Assembly: GCA_015062445.1 (NCBI GenBank)
Contig: SUUQ01000001.1
Span: 1-64,000 of the forward strand
Length of the DNA stretch: 64,000 nt
Reading direction: 5' to 3'
From: Alphaproteobacteria bacterium
Lineage (GTDB): Bacteria > Pseudomonadota > Alphaproteobacteria > Rs-D84
Positions within the stretch are counted from its first letter, which is position 1. Every line of letters starts with the position of its first letter. This document shows positions 7,228 through 16,476 of this stretch, one piece after another. The notes beneath the pieces are model-generated. The model was not told the origin of the DNA, did no database searches, and worked only from the letters and a program-made list of their open reading frames with translations. The position numbers were made by a program, and so were the translations under genes.

Positions 7228-10200
7228 TTATTCCATGCTGGTTGAAATCATGTCGCCGTACATACCAACTTCGTCTGCACCGATAAAGCAACGGATTTTT
7301 GAACCGACATTGTCCATAAATTCGTTGATGGCGGCACGTTCGGCATCGTCCAGCTGGGCATCTTGGATGCTGTTAACAACACGGTTGGTCAAGACACCAC
7401 CAGCAATTGCACCGACACCGGCACCAATGCCTGCGGCAGCACCTGTGCTAAGCCCCTTCTTTTCTTTGGAACCATCTTTGGCCAATTTTTTACAACTTTC
7501 AAGCATAGGTGATACCTTATCGGTCAGTGTTTGTGAAGCAGTTTTCAGTGCTTTTTGAGCTTTGTCCAGTGCTTCTTCAGAAACGTCATCTTTTCTCTGT
7601 TCGTATGCTTTTGTTGCACTTACATAATCGTAATTTACGTCCATGTAGTCCCTTACTGCTGTGTTGACATCATCAGCCGTCCCGCCATTACTATTGATTA
7701 AGCTTTTCAACGAATTAACTGCACTTTGAACCGCTATACCATTGCGGGTATAAATAGCATTTTGAAAAGTATCATATTCTTTATCGCATTTATCTTCTGT
7801 TAATTTGTTATTTTTTATATTCGTCAGGCCGCTGAAGATATCGCCTTTTTGTATGCCTGCGCCCAGGTATGCACCGCCGGCACCGCCACCAATCGCACCC
7901 AGGGCAGTCATCCAACCTTTGATTTTGGGCTGGGCGGCCTGGGCATCGGCACGGGCATCGGCACCGGCCGCATTGGCTAACTCTTCCAATTTATCGTTTG
8001 GTATCCATGAACCGCATGTAAATGCATCGCCCGCCGCAAAGTATGCAGTTGCCCAATTCGCACCGCTGTTAATTGCGTCTTGGATACGTTTGTCATCAGA
8101 TTGCAGTGTAACACGCACACGGCAGAATGAACCGTACAGGTCGTTACTGGCCGCAAACTGGGTTGTCTTTAACCCGGCAGTGGCATAGTTTGTGGGAACC
8201 TTGTTCGATTTCAATTTGGCCCACATGAATGTTGAACCCATATCTTTGTTCCCCATTATGCCACCATTGTTTGATGACATACACATATTCTGCTGCTTGG
8301 TCAGTTTGGCATTATATTTGGCCTGGGCCTCGATTTCCAAATCGTAAATCAGGTCTTTGAACAATGTGCTGGCCGCCTGGGATTCAATATAGGTTGTGTA
8401 TGATAACATCACAGGTTTGTCAAATACCGCACCTGTTGCATCAACTGTATCACATACACCTTGGTCGCCACGGGCATTTTCACACAGTTTGTTGCCATTT
8501 TCATCAACGGCCGCAACCTGTTCAATGTTTTCGGTCATGGCAGATGTTGCACCGGCATCAATCCAATCTGAACGAACAGACCCAGCACCCCATGAACCAG
8601 CAGATGTGCTGTCGGCGATTTTCAGTTTATTTGCCTCTATCGCCAGGTGTTCTGAACAGACATCTGCGTTTTTAACCGTGTCAACGCACAGCCCCAATAC
8701 GATTGTGTAATCCAGTACACCGCCGACCTTGTTCATAGATTTGTCAAAGTTGGCATCACCACTGTTGGTCAATGATGAATAGATGTCCGTACGATTGCGA
8801 TAGCAATTTACATAATCCGCACCACACATGGACTTTACGCACGATGTTGCAATAGACTGGCACCGCTTTTTCATTTGGGCAATTGCCGCATCGCTGTAAT
8901 TATTTGCCAGGGATGCATTTAATGATGCAACAACACCAATTGGATCCAATTCTGCGCCATCGTCATATTCTGGGAACAATACGTCAAACGCATCGGCATC
9001 CATAAATGAATATGTATATGTGCCGGTTGAATTTGGATTCTGGGCCGCATATTTGCAGTTGGCATCAGTATTTACAACAGACAGACACCCTGTTCTGATT
9101 TCATTGCGGGTGTATTCATTGTTAATTGATTTATCGGTGGCACCAAATACCTGGGCATAGCAGGCCGCACCAGAACCACCACCACAGGTACGCATCGCAC
9201 ACGATTTAATCGTATTGACGCATTTTTCTTTTGCCTTGGTATCAAATTTGTTTACCAGTTCGGCAATTTTGGCACGCATACCAGAATTCATACGGGCAGA
9301 ATATGCCAAATCATATATTTCGGCCTGATTATCTTCGTCACGCAACTGGGACGATGATGGCATTTGACCATCACCAATAAATGTCGCATAGCAATATTTA
9401 TTTGAACCAATTGTGTCCAAACAGGCATTTTGAATATATGATGAAATATTTGACTTTGCAATAACAGCCGTTGCATCCACTTCGCCTGTGATTTCTGTAC
9501 CATTGTTAATCGCATCAACAATCGCAACCGTTTCAGCCGTTGCATTTTCATAGCACTTGTACGGATTGGCCGCACAGGCATTCAGAATACATTGGTCAAC
9601 AACCTTGTAACAGGTGGAAACCGCATTAACCGCCGCCAGGGCCGCACCTTCGGCAATCATTTCGCCAATACGACTGGATGCAGTGGGAACAGTGCTGGAC
9701 GTGGCACCAGCATTGCCAAACAATTCCAGCTTTCCATCAGATGCACAGCGGGCCAATGTGGAATCACAAAATACAGCTTGCTTCTTAAACTCGGTATTCG
9801 TGGTGCATAATTCAAAGTCTGCACCGCAAACACTGTCTTTGCGCAAGCATGACGAATAACGGCGAACACAATTCGATGTGTCGTACATGTTTTCAATCGC
9901 CGCCGCAGATATCATTTGACCTAAAACACTGCCATCAGTTGGATATGTGTATTCAGTGATTTCACCGTATGCATTCTTGGTCGCAACGTTCGACAGGGCA
10001 GATATGTTCGATGTACCAAACAAACTGGACACACCAGCCGATTGACACTGGGCCAATGTTGACAGGCATGTCGGCATCTTGGCATGGAATAAAACACGGG
10101 TTGTACATTCTTCGAAATTCGCACCACAGGCATCAGCACCCTTGATACACTGGGTATATGCATCAATGCATTCAGAATTTGCCAACAACGTTGATGCAGT

Positions 10201-10386
10201 TGTCGATGAACCTGTTGTGCCACCAGTTGTCACACCCGTCATCGCACCATTAATGTATGCAGACATTGTCGGCATGCGCCGCGCGTTCGCAGAACTTAAC
10301 ACGCTGGGGCGGGCAGTCGCCGCATGCGCCGCAGGTATTATGCTGAATAATGCCAATAAACTTACTGTATTTTTGAGAAAAGACAT
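7228..10386 (-). CDS. large secreted protein with repeated Cys modules and glycine-zipper segments
   Basis: 1052 residues, with a signal peptide (cleavage near AHA-AT). The N-terminal two thirds hold repeated modules of C-x6-C-x5-6-CGA-x4-C, for example CIDAYTQC...ACGANFEEC, CVRRYSSC...VCGADFELC and CQSIATSCVKSMCGADYVNC. The first two modules are followed by a second Cys pair and an LFG motif. The C-terminal third has two glycine-rich hydrophobic segments (GAIGGGAGGAYLGAG and AAAGIGAGVGAIAGG) of glycine-zipper type around a charged, probably helical stretch. The modules look like an internal duplication held by disulphides. The zippers suggest membrane insertion or oligomerisation. I know no function. 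The gene is followed by a terminator and is one of the longest in the window. Confidence 0.8.
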   Translation of the reverse strand: MSFLKNTVSLLALFSIIPAAHAATARPSVLSSANARRMPTMSAYINGAMTGVTTGGTTGSSTTASTLLANSECIDAYTQCIKGADACGANFEECTTRVLFHAKMPTCLSTLAQCQSAGVSSLFGTSNISALSNVATKNAYGEITEYTYPTDGSVLGQMISAAAIENMYDTSNCVRRYSSCLRKDSVCGADFELCTTNTEFKKQAVFCDSTLARCASDGKLELFGNAGATSSTVPTASSRIGEMIAEGAALAAVNAVSTCYKVVDQCILNACAANPYKCYENATAETVAIVDAINNGTEITGEVDATAVIAKSNISSYIQNACLDTIGSNKYCYATFIGDGQMPSSSQLRDEDNQAEIYDLAYSARMNSGMRAKIAELVNKFDTKAKEKCVNTIKSCAMRTCGGGSGAACYAQVFGATDKSINNEYTRNEIRTGCLSVVNTDANCKYAAQNPNSTGTYTYSFMDADAFDVLFPEYDDGAELDPIGVVASLNASLANNYSDAAIAQMKKRCQSIATSCVKSMCGADYVNCYRNRTDIYSSLTNSGDANFDKSMNKVGGVLDYTIVLGLCVDTVKNADVCSEHLAIEANKLKIADSTSAGSWGAGSVRSDWIDAGATSAMTENIEQVAAVDENGNKLCENARGDQGVCDTVDATGAVFDKPVMLSYTTYIESQAASTLFKDLIYDLEIEAQAKYNAKLTKQQNMCMSSNNGGIMGNKDMGSTFMWAKLKSNKVPTNYATAGLKTTQFAASNDLYGSFCRVRVTLQSDDKRIQDAINSGANWATAYFAAGDAFTCGSWIPNDKLEELANAAGADARADAQAAQPKIKGWMTALGAIGGGAGGAYLGAGIQKGDIFSGLTNIKNNKLTEDKCDKEYDTFQNAIYTRNGIAVQSAVNSLKSLINSNGGTADDVNTAVRDYMDVNYDYVSATKAYEQRKDDVSEEALDKAQKALKTASQTLTDKVSPMLESCKKLAKDGSKEKKGLSTGAAAGIGAGVGAIAGGVLTNRVVNSIQDAQLDDAERAAINEFMDNVGSKIRCFIGADEVGMYGDMISTSME

Positions 10387-10459
10387 TCCCGTACTCCATT
10401 TTTATTGTTTTATTTTAACATAAAAACAATGGATTGAAAAGGGAAAAATCCGTCAAAAA

Positions 10460-11419
10460 CTATATATTTTCCAGTAAGTACTTTAATTCCAACATATCAT
10501 CGGGTAAACGGGTCTTGAAACGCATCTTTTCGCCAGTTGTCGGATGGGTAAATTCCAATACCTGGGCATGCAGCATCTGACCATCGTGCGTACGCAAAAA
10601 TTCCAACAAATCACCATCACGAACCGTGCCAAGACGCACAGAACCACGGCCATACAACGGATCACACAACACAGGAAAACCATGCGCAGACAGGTGAACA
10701 CGTATCTGGTGTGTGCGGCCGGTAAACAATGTGCAACGCATCTGGGATACACCCGCACGTGGCCATGCATTGACAACCGAAACTTCGGTATGGGAATCTT
10801 TGCCCCCAGTTTTTACCATGGTCATCTTTTGACGATTGCGGGACGAACGTGCAATCTGACCCGTGATATCCGCAGATTCCCAATTCGGGACCCCCCAAAC
10901 AAAGGCAATATACTGACGCGTCAGGTCGTGTTCAGAAAATGTTCGCACCAAGCTGCGATACGCTGCATCAGATTTGGCAAAAACCATTACACCACTGGTA
11001 TCCTTGTCCAGACGATGAACAACCCCAGGACGTGTGTCACCGCCCAATGCAGACAAATGCGTGTGCGACAAAATATTCTGAACCAATGTGCCCGTCTTGT
11101 TCCCAGCAGACGGATACATAACAACACCACGAGGTTTATTGATGACAATTATGTCTTCGTCTTCGAACAATATGTCTAAATCAAAGTCAGACGAGATATT
11201 TTCCAGTGCAACATCCGTCTGGGGGGATGGAATTTCAACATCAAAAATATCACCAGTGCGAATCTTGTCAGAAAACTTTACACGGCGACCATCAGTGTAA
11301 GAAACAGAAAATCGCTGAATCTCGCTGCGTGAAAATTCAGGCATCTGGGATGATAAATATTTGTCTATGCGTGTGATTTCATCTGTGTCCGATACAATAA
11401 ATCTGCGTGTTTGTGTCAT
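10460..11419 (-). CDS. rluD: RluD-type 23S rRNA pseudouridine synthase
   Basis: 319 residues. An N-terminal S4-like RNA-binding region (RIDKYLSSQMPEFSRSEIQ, about residues 17-70) is followed by the RluA-family catalytic domain with the HRLDKDTSG motif, whose Asp is the catalytic nucleophile, then GRTHQIRVHLSAHGFPVLCD. The EDEDIIVINKPRGVV block also fits RluD, which makes pseudouridines in helix 69 of 23S rRNA. RluC is the alternative, since the families share all core motifs. It is the last gene of the minus-strand operon starting at 16305, 8 nt behind a small secreted protein. Confidence 0.85.
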   Translation of the reverse strand: MTQTRRFIVSDTDEITRIDKYLSSQMPEFSRSEIQRFSVSYTDGRRVKFSDKIRTGDIFDVEIPSPQTDVALENISSDFDLDILFEDEDIIVINKPRGVVMYPSAGNKTGTLVQNILSHTHLSALGGDTRPGVVHRLDKDTSGVMVFAKSDAAYRSLVRTFSEHDLTRQYIAFVWGVPNWESADITGQIARSSRNRQKMTMVKTGGKDSHTEVSVVNAWPRAGVSQMRCTLFTGRTHQIRVHLSAHGFPVLCDPLYGRGSVRLGTVRDGDLLEFLRTHDGQMLHAQVLEFTHPTTGEKMRFKTRLPDDMLELKYLLENI

Positions 11420-11427
11420 GATGTGCC

Positions 11428-11883
11428 CTATTTATATTTATCCCAATCTGGGCCAACTGTACAATCAGACAGGTCAATTGTCAAATCACGACCACGGGCA
11501 TTAACAGGACATGTTAAAATCCCGGTTGTGGTTGCCTGGTCTGCGTCACGGGTCGCATTGCGATATGCAAAATTTATCGTGGTCGGGGCCGCAACACAGG
11601 CAATTGCTAAATCATTGTCCGTCCGACCATCAGGACCAACCCATACACGTACACCAAACCCCAAACCATAACATGGAAAACCATCCAGATAATATAAAAC
11701 CAGTCCACGACCAACCAATTTCTTGTCGCTGATAAATTTTCCATTGTATTCATTCAATGTTAAACCTGTGACGGCCTGCCAATCGGTGCTGGTGGAAAAA
11801 ATACTGATGCGCGCAGGCGCATCGTCTGCACACAATGCAGGCGCACACACAAACAACATCAATGCAATTAATATTCGCTTCAT
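11428..11883 (-). CDS. small secreted protein of unknown function
   Basis: 151 residues. A clear signal peptide (MKRILIALMLFVCAPALCA-DD) is followed by a compact domain with Cys pairs (FPCYGLGFG, AIACVAAP, ILTCPVN, LSDCTVG). I recognise no family. The start overlaps the stop of the zinc-ribbon gene by 4 nt (11880-11883), so the two are translationally coupled. It lies in the prepilin operon, so a periplasmic role alongside those proteins is possible but only inferred. Confidence 0.75.
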   Translation of the reverse strand: MKRILIALMLFVCAPALCADDAPARISIFSTSTDWQAVTGLTLNEYNGKFISDKKLVGRGLVLYYLDGFPCYGLGFGVRVWVGPDGRTDNDLAIACVAAPTTINFAYRNATRDADQATTTGILTCPVNARGRDLTIDLSDCTVGPDWDKYK

Positions 11884-12407
11884 TCGTTTTCCCCCGTTGG
11901 TACCTGTAAATCAGCCAACTGCACAGATATCTTTTGCGCACCAGGTGGCAACGCAGACAAAACATGACTGAAGTTCACACTGGCACCCGCATCCAGCAAT
12001 GTTGCAGACGGCATAAATTTCTGTTGCGATAAAACACGACCATCCCCATCCAATGACACAATTATCAAGTCTGGAACACCATAAATCTGGTCAGACACAT
12101 TCGTAATCGTGCCACCAACAATCACATGAGTATGGCCGTCTGAGTCAGTCGTATTCTCGACCGATTCAACAGATGCAATCAACGGACCACGTGATGCAGT
12201 ACGTGCCTGATGCTGGGTAATAACCGCAATGGTAAATATTATCGCAGACAACAATGCACACAGCGACGCAATAAACACCAACCATGTATTCTTGCGAGAC
12301 GGCGCATCAACAGACCATTTGTGCCCACATATCGCACACTGGACCGCAGATGACAAAACACTGTCCGTGTTATATTCTGTTTTACAAAAATCACATTTTA
12401 TTTTCAT
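11880..12407 (-). CDS. zinc-ribbon single-pass membrane protein (MJ0042/DUF3426-like)
   Basis: 175 residues. The N-terminus has a CDFC...CAIC double-CxxC zinc ribbon (residues 5-28, MJ0042 type), then a basic linker, one membrane helix (about 42-64) and a C-terminal beta-rich domain (~85-175) resembling the FxLyD/DUF3426 periplasmic domain found in alphaproteobacterial proteins of this layout. A cytoplasmic zinc ribbon and periplasmic C-terminus are inferred. It sits between the prepilin trio and the small secreted protein. Confidence 0.75.
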   Translation of the reverse strand: MKIKCDFCKTEYNTDSVLSSAVQCAICGHKWSVDAPSRKNTWLVFIASLCALLSAIIFTIAVITQHQARTASRGPLIASVESVENTTDSDGHTHVIVGGTITNVSDQIYGVPDLIIVSLDGDGRVLSQQKFMPSATLLDAGASVNFSHVLSALPPGAQKISVQLADLQVPTGENE

Positions 12408-12430
12408 ACTTATACCTATAGCACATTTTA

Positions 12431-13744
12431 TTATAATTTCAACAGACGATATTTTTCTTGGACCTGGGTTTGGATTTCTTGAATCGCATTCATATAGTCC
12501 GATACGGTCGCATTCTTGTTCGCAGATACCGCACCAAATATCTGACCAGACACAGTCGACATGTCACCATGACTGGACACCGCCAGGACTGCCATACGAT
12601 TTAATTCAACAAATGATATGTCAGATAAATTCGCAACGTTTGAGTTTGTGTCCCAATAAAATTCAGGATTGTTTGAATCTGCAACCTTGCCATAGACCGC
12701 CAATCGGGGCGTCATTGACCCCGCAAAACCAACCGTTACAAACATCGCATCAATTCGACCAGACGTCATGTCCAAAGACTGGGTAATCTTTAGTACCGAT
12801 AAATCACCATCAGAATCAACAGATAAACCAGACAGAGTCATGTTTGATGCCCATAAATTTTCTGCCGTAAGGGTCGAAAACTTGGCCGTGTCAGCCACTG
12901 TGGCTGTGCCAGATATTTCCAGATTCTTGGAATCTGATGACAACATACCCGCAACAGATGACGCACCAGCAGAAAACACACCATCAATCGTTGTACGATT
13001 TGAAAATATCATGCTGTTAGACGCAATGTCCGGCAACGCCAGCCCCTGGTTAAATTCCATGCGGTCCGCACCAATATATGCAGAATTGATAATATCATGC
13101 CCAGCCAAACTGAGTGCAGACATCATTTTGGCATCGTCTGGATTATCAGACGGAACACGCCATAAATACAGCGCATTATCACGATTTACAGGTGTCGTTT
13201 CAATTAACGCATTGTCAATATCAACACCCAGATCAATATTATCAGCATGCCATGTGCCAAACGAACCATACGCACGGGTACCATCAACAAACCCCATGTT
13301 GCCGCCAGACAAACCAACAATTTGACGTGTGCGAATTGGGGATATGTCATCAGATGCACGAACAACAATACCCTGCAATGATGACTGGCCAACAGAATCA
13401 GCCGTCTTTAATATGCGCAACTGATACAGTTCATCACCAGATTCCAATACAGATGGCGGCAGCCCATATGGTTCCAATTCTGATAATTTTACACGGGTAA
13501 TTGTACGACCAACTGTGCGCAACAATTCTGTTCGGTTGGCAACAATATAACGTTCCAGTGCAACCTGGATTTCCGTCATCTGATTCGTTATCGCAATGTT
13601 TTGAGCACGAATAACCGCATCTTGCTGATACCGAAAAATAAACGGAATTGCAACCACAGCCAGCGCAACACTTAGCAATAATTCTATTAAAATATTGCCG
13701 CGGACTGAATTGTTTTCGCAAAAAATATTTTTCGTGTTTCTCAT
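12431..13744 (-). CDS. large prepilin-like protein 3, fibre-type passenger
   Basis: 437 residues. The N-terminus carries a type IV prepilin signal: a polar leader ending in RG, then NILIELLLSVALAVVAIPF, with Glu at mature position 5 as in pilins. The leader of about 16 residues is long. After a helical stalk the chain turns into Ser/Thr/Ala/Asp-rich short repeats (SGTATVADTAKFSTLTAENL, LSLAGHDIINSAYIG), like phage tail fibres and PilV-type tip adhesins. Usual pilins have 150-200 residues, so about 300 are a passenger. The C-terminus (DYMNAIQEIQTQVQEKYRLL) is a predicted coiled coil. It is third in a head-to-tail trio, with 1 nt between it and the gene before it. Confidence 0.8.
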   Translation of the reverse strand: MRNTKNIFCENNSVRGNILIELLLSVALAVVAIPFIFRYQQDAVIRAQNIAITNQMTEIQVALERYIVANRTELLRTVGRTITRVKLSELEPYGLPPSVLESGDELYQLRILKTADSVGQSSLQGIVVRASDDISPIRTRQIVGLSGGNMGFVDGTRAYGSFGTWHADNIDLGVDIDNALIETTPVNRDNALYLWRVPSDNPDDAKMMSALSLAGHDIINSAYIGADRMEFNQGLALPDIASNSMIFSNRTTIDGVFSAGASSVAGMLSSDSKNLEISGTATVADTAKFSTLTAENLWASNMTLSGLSVDSDGDLSVLKITQSLDMTSGRIDAMFVTVGFAGSMTPRLAVYGKVADSNNPEFYWDTNSNVANLSDISFVELNRMAVLAVSSHGDMSTVSGQIFGAVSANKNATVSDYMNAIQEIQTQVQEKYRLLKL

Positions 13745-13745
13745 G

Positions 13746-14963
13746 TTATCTTAGTGTGTATTTTGTTGGTTGCGAGCCCCCCTGCCAGCCGGAACGGTAC
13801 AACTTGGAAAACGAACCAACAGATGGTTGACGTGGCAATTCTGCACGCGATACCGTCAGACGACTGAAGGTTGGAGGTTTTGTCGATGGAAATACCCAAT
13901 TGCCAATGCGCAATGGCGATGTGGTAGAATACAACAACTCGCCCGATACCGTTAAACCAAAGTTGTCATAAAATACCATTTCTTCGGCAGAAATAAACGG
14001 AACTGCAACAGAATTTGCAGATATACCTGTAAATCCACTGATGGTGCGCGCAGTATCAGACTTTATTACCATATCATTGGCAACGTTTACCGATTTAGTT
14101 ATGTTGGCACGATCTGTAATTACACGACCGGTCGTTGTGTAACCACGACCATTTAAGCTTTCGGCATAAATATTGCGAAATCCAGACACATCACCAGATA
14201 CACGCAACGCACCCAGCGATACAGAATCACCTTCGATATTGGCACCAGACGAAAAGTAAATCGTGTTCGCCGCAGCGTGTTCAGTATCTAAAAATGTGGT
14301 ATCTGCATCCTTGGCACGGGCAGACTTTCCAGACACAGTCGCAACGTTATAAATATGATGACGCCCCATATCTAAATCACGCAACATAACATTCAAACCA
14401 TCTTCGCCAGATGTCGCACGATGCAAATATTTAGATGTATCTTCGCCAGAAACATCACGCGAAATTCGATATATCAAATCGCCCGCCATAAAATCAGGCG
14501 CAGCAACCGCCCAGGACGCACCATAGGCAACACCATCTGTACCAACAACCGCCGCATCAGAACCAATATGACGCGCAATCCGGTTCGTTCGCAGATTTGT
14601 GTTGCCTGTTTCAAATGCCAAATACATGTCCGTTATCGTGGCACCAACCACAGAATACTTATCAATAAACCCAGCCGCTGCATCAGGCGAAATATTCGAC
14701 AAATCTTCGTCCGACAAACGAATCTGTGCAGTATCAGGCCATTTGTCTTGGTTCATGCGAACAAAGTTCAGCGCATCGTCACGAACAGACATTATACGCC
14801 GCGCATATGCCATGTCGCGTAAATCTGCACTGTTGCGTGAAATCTGACTGTAGACAAATGGGGTCGCAACAGATATTATCGCCATCGCCAGTATCACTTC
14901 CATAACACTGGCACCGAACGATTCAAATGGATAAGATTTACTGTCTAATACAATCACTGCCAC
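13746..14963 (-). CDS. large prepilin-like protein 2, fibre-type passenger
   Basis: 405 residues. The N-terminus has a leader ending in FG, then ASVMEVILAMAIISVATPF with Glu at mature position 5, a helical stalk (residues ~35-80), and a long beta-rich passenger. The passenger contains the tail-fibre-like phrases RDLDMGRHHIYNVATVSG and LGALRVSGDVSGFRNIYAES. The C-terminal ~60 residues are basic and Pro/Ser-rich. The first 26 nt overlap the end of the gene before it, so translation is probably coupled. A minor pilin or pilus-tip adhesin role is inferred; no pilus motor, secretin or prepilin peptidase gene is present in this window. Confidence 0.8.
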   Translation of the reverse strand: MAVIVLDSKSYPFESFGASVMEVILAMAIISVATPFVYSQISRNSADLRDMAYARRIMSVRDDALNFVRMNQDKWPDTAQIRLSDEDLSNISPDAAAGFIDKYSVVGATITDMYLAFETGNTNLRTNRIARHIGSDAAVVGTDGVAYGASWAVAAPDFMAGDLIYRISRDVSGEDTSKYLHRATSGEDGLNVMLRDLDMGRHHIYNVATVSGKSARAKDADTTFLDTEHAAANTIYFSSGANIEGDSVSLGALRVSGDVSGFRNIYAESLNGRGYTTTGRVITDRANITKSVNVANDMVIKSDTARTISGFTGISANSVAVPFISAEEMVFYDNFGLTVSGELLYSTTSPLRIGNWVFPSTKPPTFSRLTVSRAELPRQPSVGSFSKLYRSGWQGGSQPTKYTLR

Positions 14964-16305
14964 CTGCCATTAAACACTGTTTTATGTTAATACGTTGTTC
15001 TAGTCGCTGCCAATACAGATAATGACATATCAAATACTGGGATAAAGACTGCTTGTTATACACACCATCAAGTTGCTTAATCAATGACGCACAATTTACA
15101 ACCTGGCCATCGTCTGCAGACGGGGTCGCAATAATTGAAAAAGCATCGTTGTTTATGTTTGAAACATACGCGTCTGGTAATAAACTGGTACCAGATGGTC
15201 GTATGTCAATCACAACAGCACCAGACATTCCATCATCCAGACCAACAGATGTCTGATCGCGCAGGGTTATGTTGGATGTGTACAGGGTTTCAACCTCTAT
15301 CCCTGATTTGGTACTGTATTCCAATGTTTCGTTGTCAACAAAAACGTCTTGGCCGCGGGTCGTGTTCAAATAAGACGAGATATCAAGACGCTCGACAGAA
15401 AAACTGATGCGATCAGACACAACATTGCCACGAACATTCCATGTGTTTGGCCCCGAAAAATTGCCAGACCCAGCCGTCATCGCAAAATCATGCACAGACG
15501 CATCACCAACCGTCATATTCCCTGTTTCACCAAATACAGATACTGTACGGGCAATCATACTGTCCGCAAACAGGGTTCCACGCGCCAATGTTAATGCAGA
15601 TTCACCAGAACGACTTTGAAATACGGCCTTGGACGTGGTCATTTCTGCGATGTTATTGCGAATCTTGCGGCCAGATTCTATGCCAGATATCGTTAATGTA
15701 TCAAACTGGGCAGAATCAAATTCGCCACGCAACGAAAATAAGTTACCAACACTGTTCAAAGAATACCCACCCATGTCCAAATCTGTCAGAAAACCACTGT
15801 TTTCCAAATTCGGTTCGTTGCGGCGAACAACATCAGAATAAACATCTGTTAAATCAACACCAATATGGATAACATCATCCCTGTCAGTGGCAGACGCATA
15901 AAAACCAATGCGCCGTATTAATTCTGCACGTTGAATACCAGACAACTTGCCACCAGACAATTCTAAATATGCAGACACAGACACAGGCGTTTTATGTATA
16001 ATCAGGGCAATATCCTGGCCCAGGGCCGTTCGTGGCACAAACCCCAGCGGCAAACCATATGGTTCCAACACATCTGCAAAGTCATTGCCAGATATAACCG
16101 TCGTGTCATACGAAATATTTTTTGCGTTTTCACGAACAAATATACGGGATGCTGTTTGGGCAACATCAACCTGGCGAACAGATGAATACATACGAGAATC
16201 TGTGTTTCGACCCGCCATTTGCCGTGATATAATCGGAACAAATGCAAATATTAAACCCAATGCCAACAGGGCCTGCAATAAAAAATTTCCACGTTCTTGG
16301 TACAA
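14938..16305 (-). CDS. large prepilin-like protein 1, Gln instead of Glu5, fibre-type passenger
   Basis: 455 residues, first gene of the operon. The prepilin signal is short (MYQERG, then NFLLQALLALGLIFAFVPI), with Gln at mature position 5 where pilins carry Glu. In type II secretion pseudopilins, GspK also lacks Glu5 and caps the tip, so this protein may be the tip subunit. The passenger has the same fibre phrases (LTDLDMGGYSLNSVGNLFS). The C-terminus adds four Cys (VNCASLI, YLICHYL, KQCLM, DCIRQ) that may form disulphides. The start is a TTG at 16303-16305, chosen because AGGAGG lies at 16317-16322 and the prepilin signal begins directly after it. Confidence 0.8.
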   Translation of the reverse strand: MYQERGNFLLQALLALGLIFAFVPIISRQMAGRNTDSRMYSSVRQVDVAQTASRIFVRENAKNISYDTTVISGNDFADVLEPYGLPLGFVPRTALGQDIALIIHKTPVSVSAYLELSGGKLSGIQRAELIRRIGFYASATDRDDVIHIGVDLTDVYSDVVRRNEPNLENSGFLTDLDMGGYSLNSVGNLFSLRGEFDSAQFDTLTISGIESGRKIRNNIAEMTTSKAVFQSRSGESALTLARGTLFADSMIARTVSVFGETGNMTVGDASVHDFAMTAGSGNFSGPNTWNVRGNVVSDRISFSVERLDISSYLNTTRGQDVFVDNETLEYSTKSGIEVETLYTSNITLRDQTSVGLDDGMSGAVVIDIRPSGTSLLPDAYVSNINNDAFSIIATPSADDGQVVNCASLIKQLDGVYNKQSLSQYLICHYLYWQRLEQRINIKQCLMAGGSDCIRQ

Positions 16306-16331
16306 AGGAAATGCCCCCTCCTATGAATGAC

Positions 16332-16360
16332 AGCATAGCAACAGAAAAAAATTATTGCAA
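16332..16360 (-). promoter_or_regulatory. promoter of the prepilin operon
   Basis: Minus strand: TTGCAA (16355-16360), 17-nt spacer, TATGCT (16332-16337) with a TGC extension. The start is near 16325, giving a ~20-nt leader that carries AGGAGG (16317-16322) in front of the TTG start. Confidence 0.65.
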
Positions 16361-16476
16361 TCAGTTTTAACTTCATTTACAATTCAGTGCGTTAACAAAA
16401 TAATCATCAATGAAATATTTGGTATTATTTAATGGTAATATTTCCTGAAAATAAACTGACTGAAAAAAGAAAAGAT

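Noticed and set aside
12431-16305. Shufflon with invertible C-termini
   Set aside because: PilV-like shufflons carry inverted 19-bp recombination sites and a recombinase. I saw neither; the three genes are complete, separate copies.
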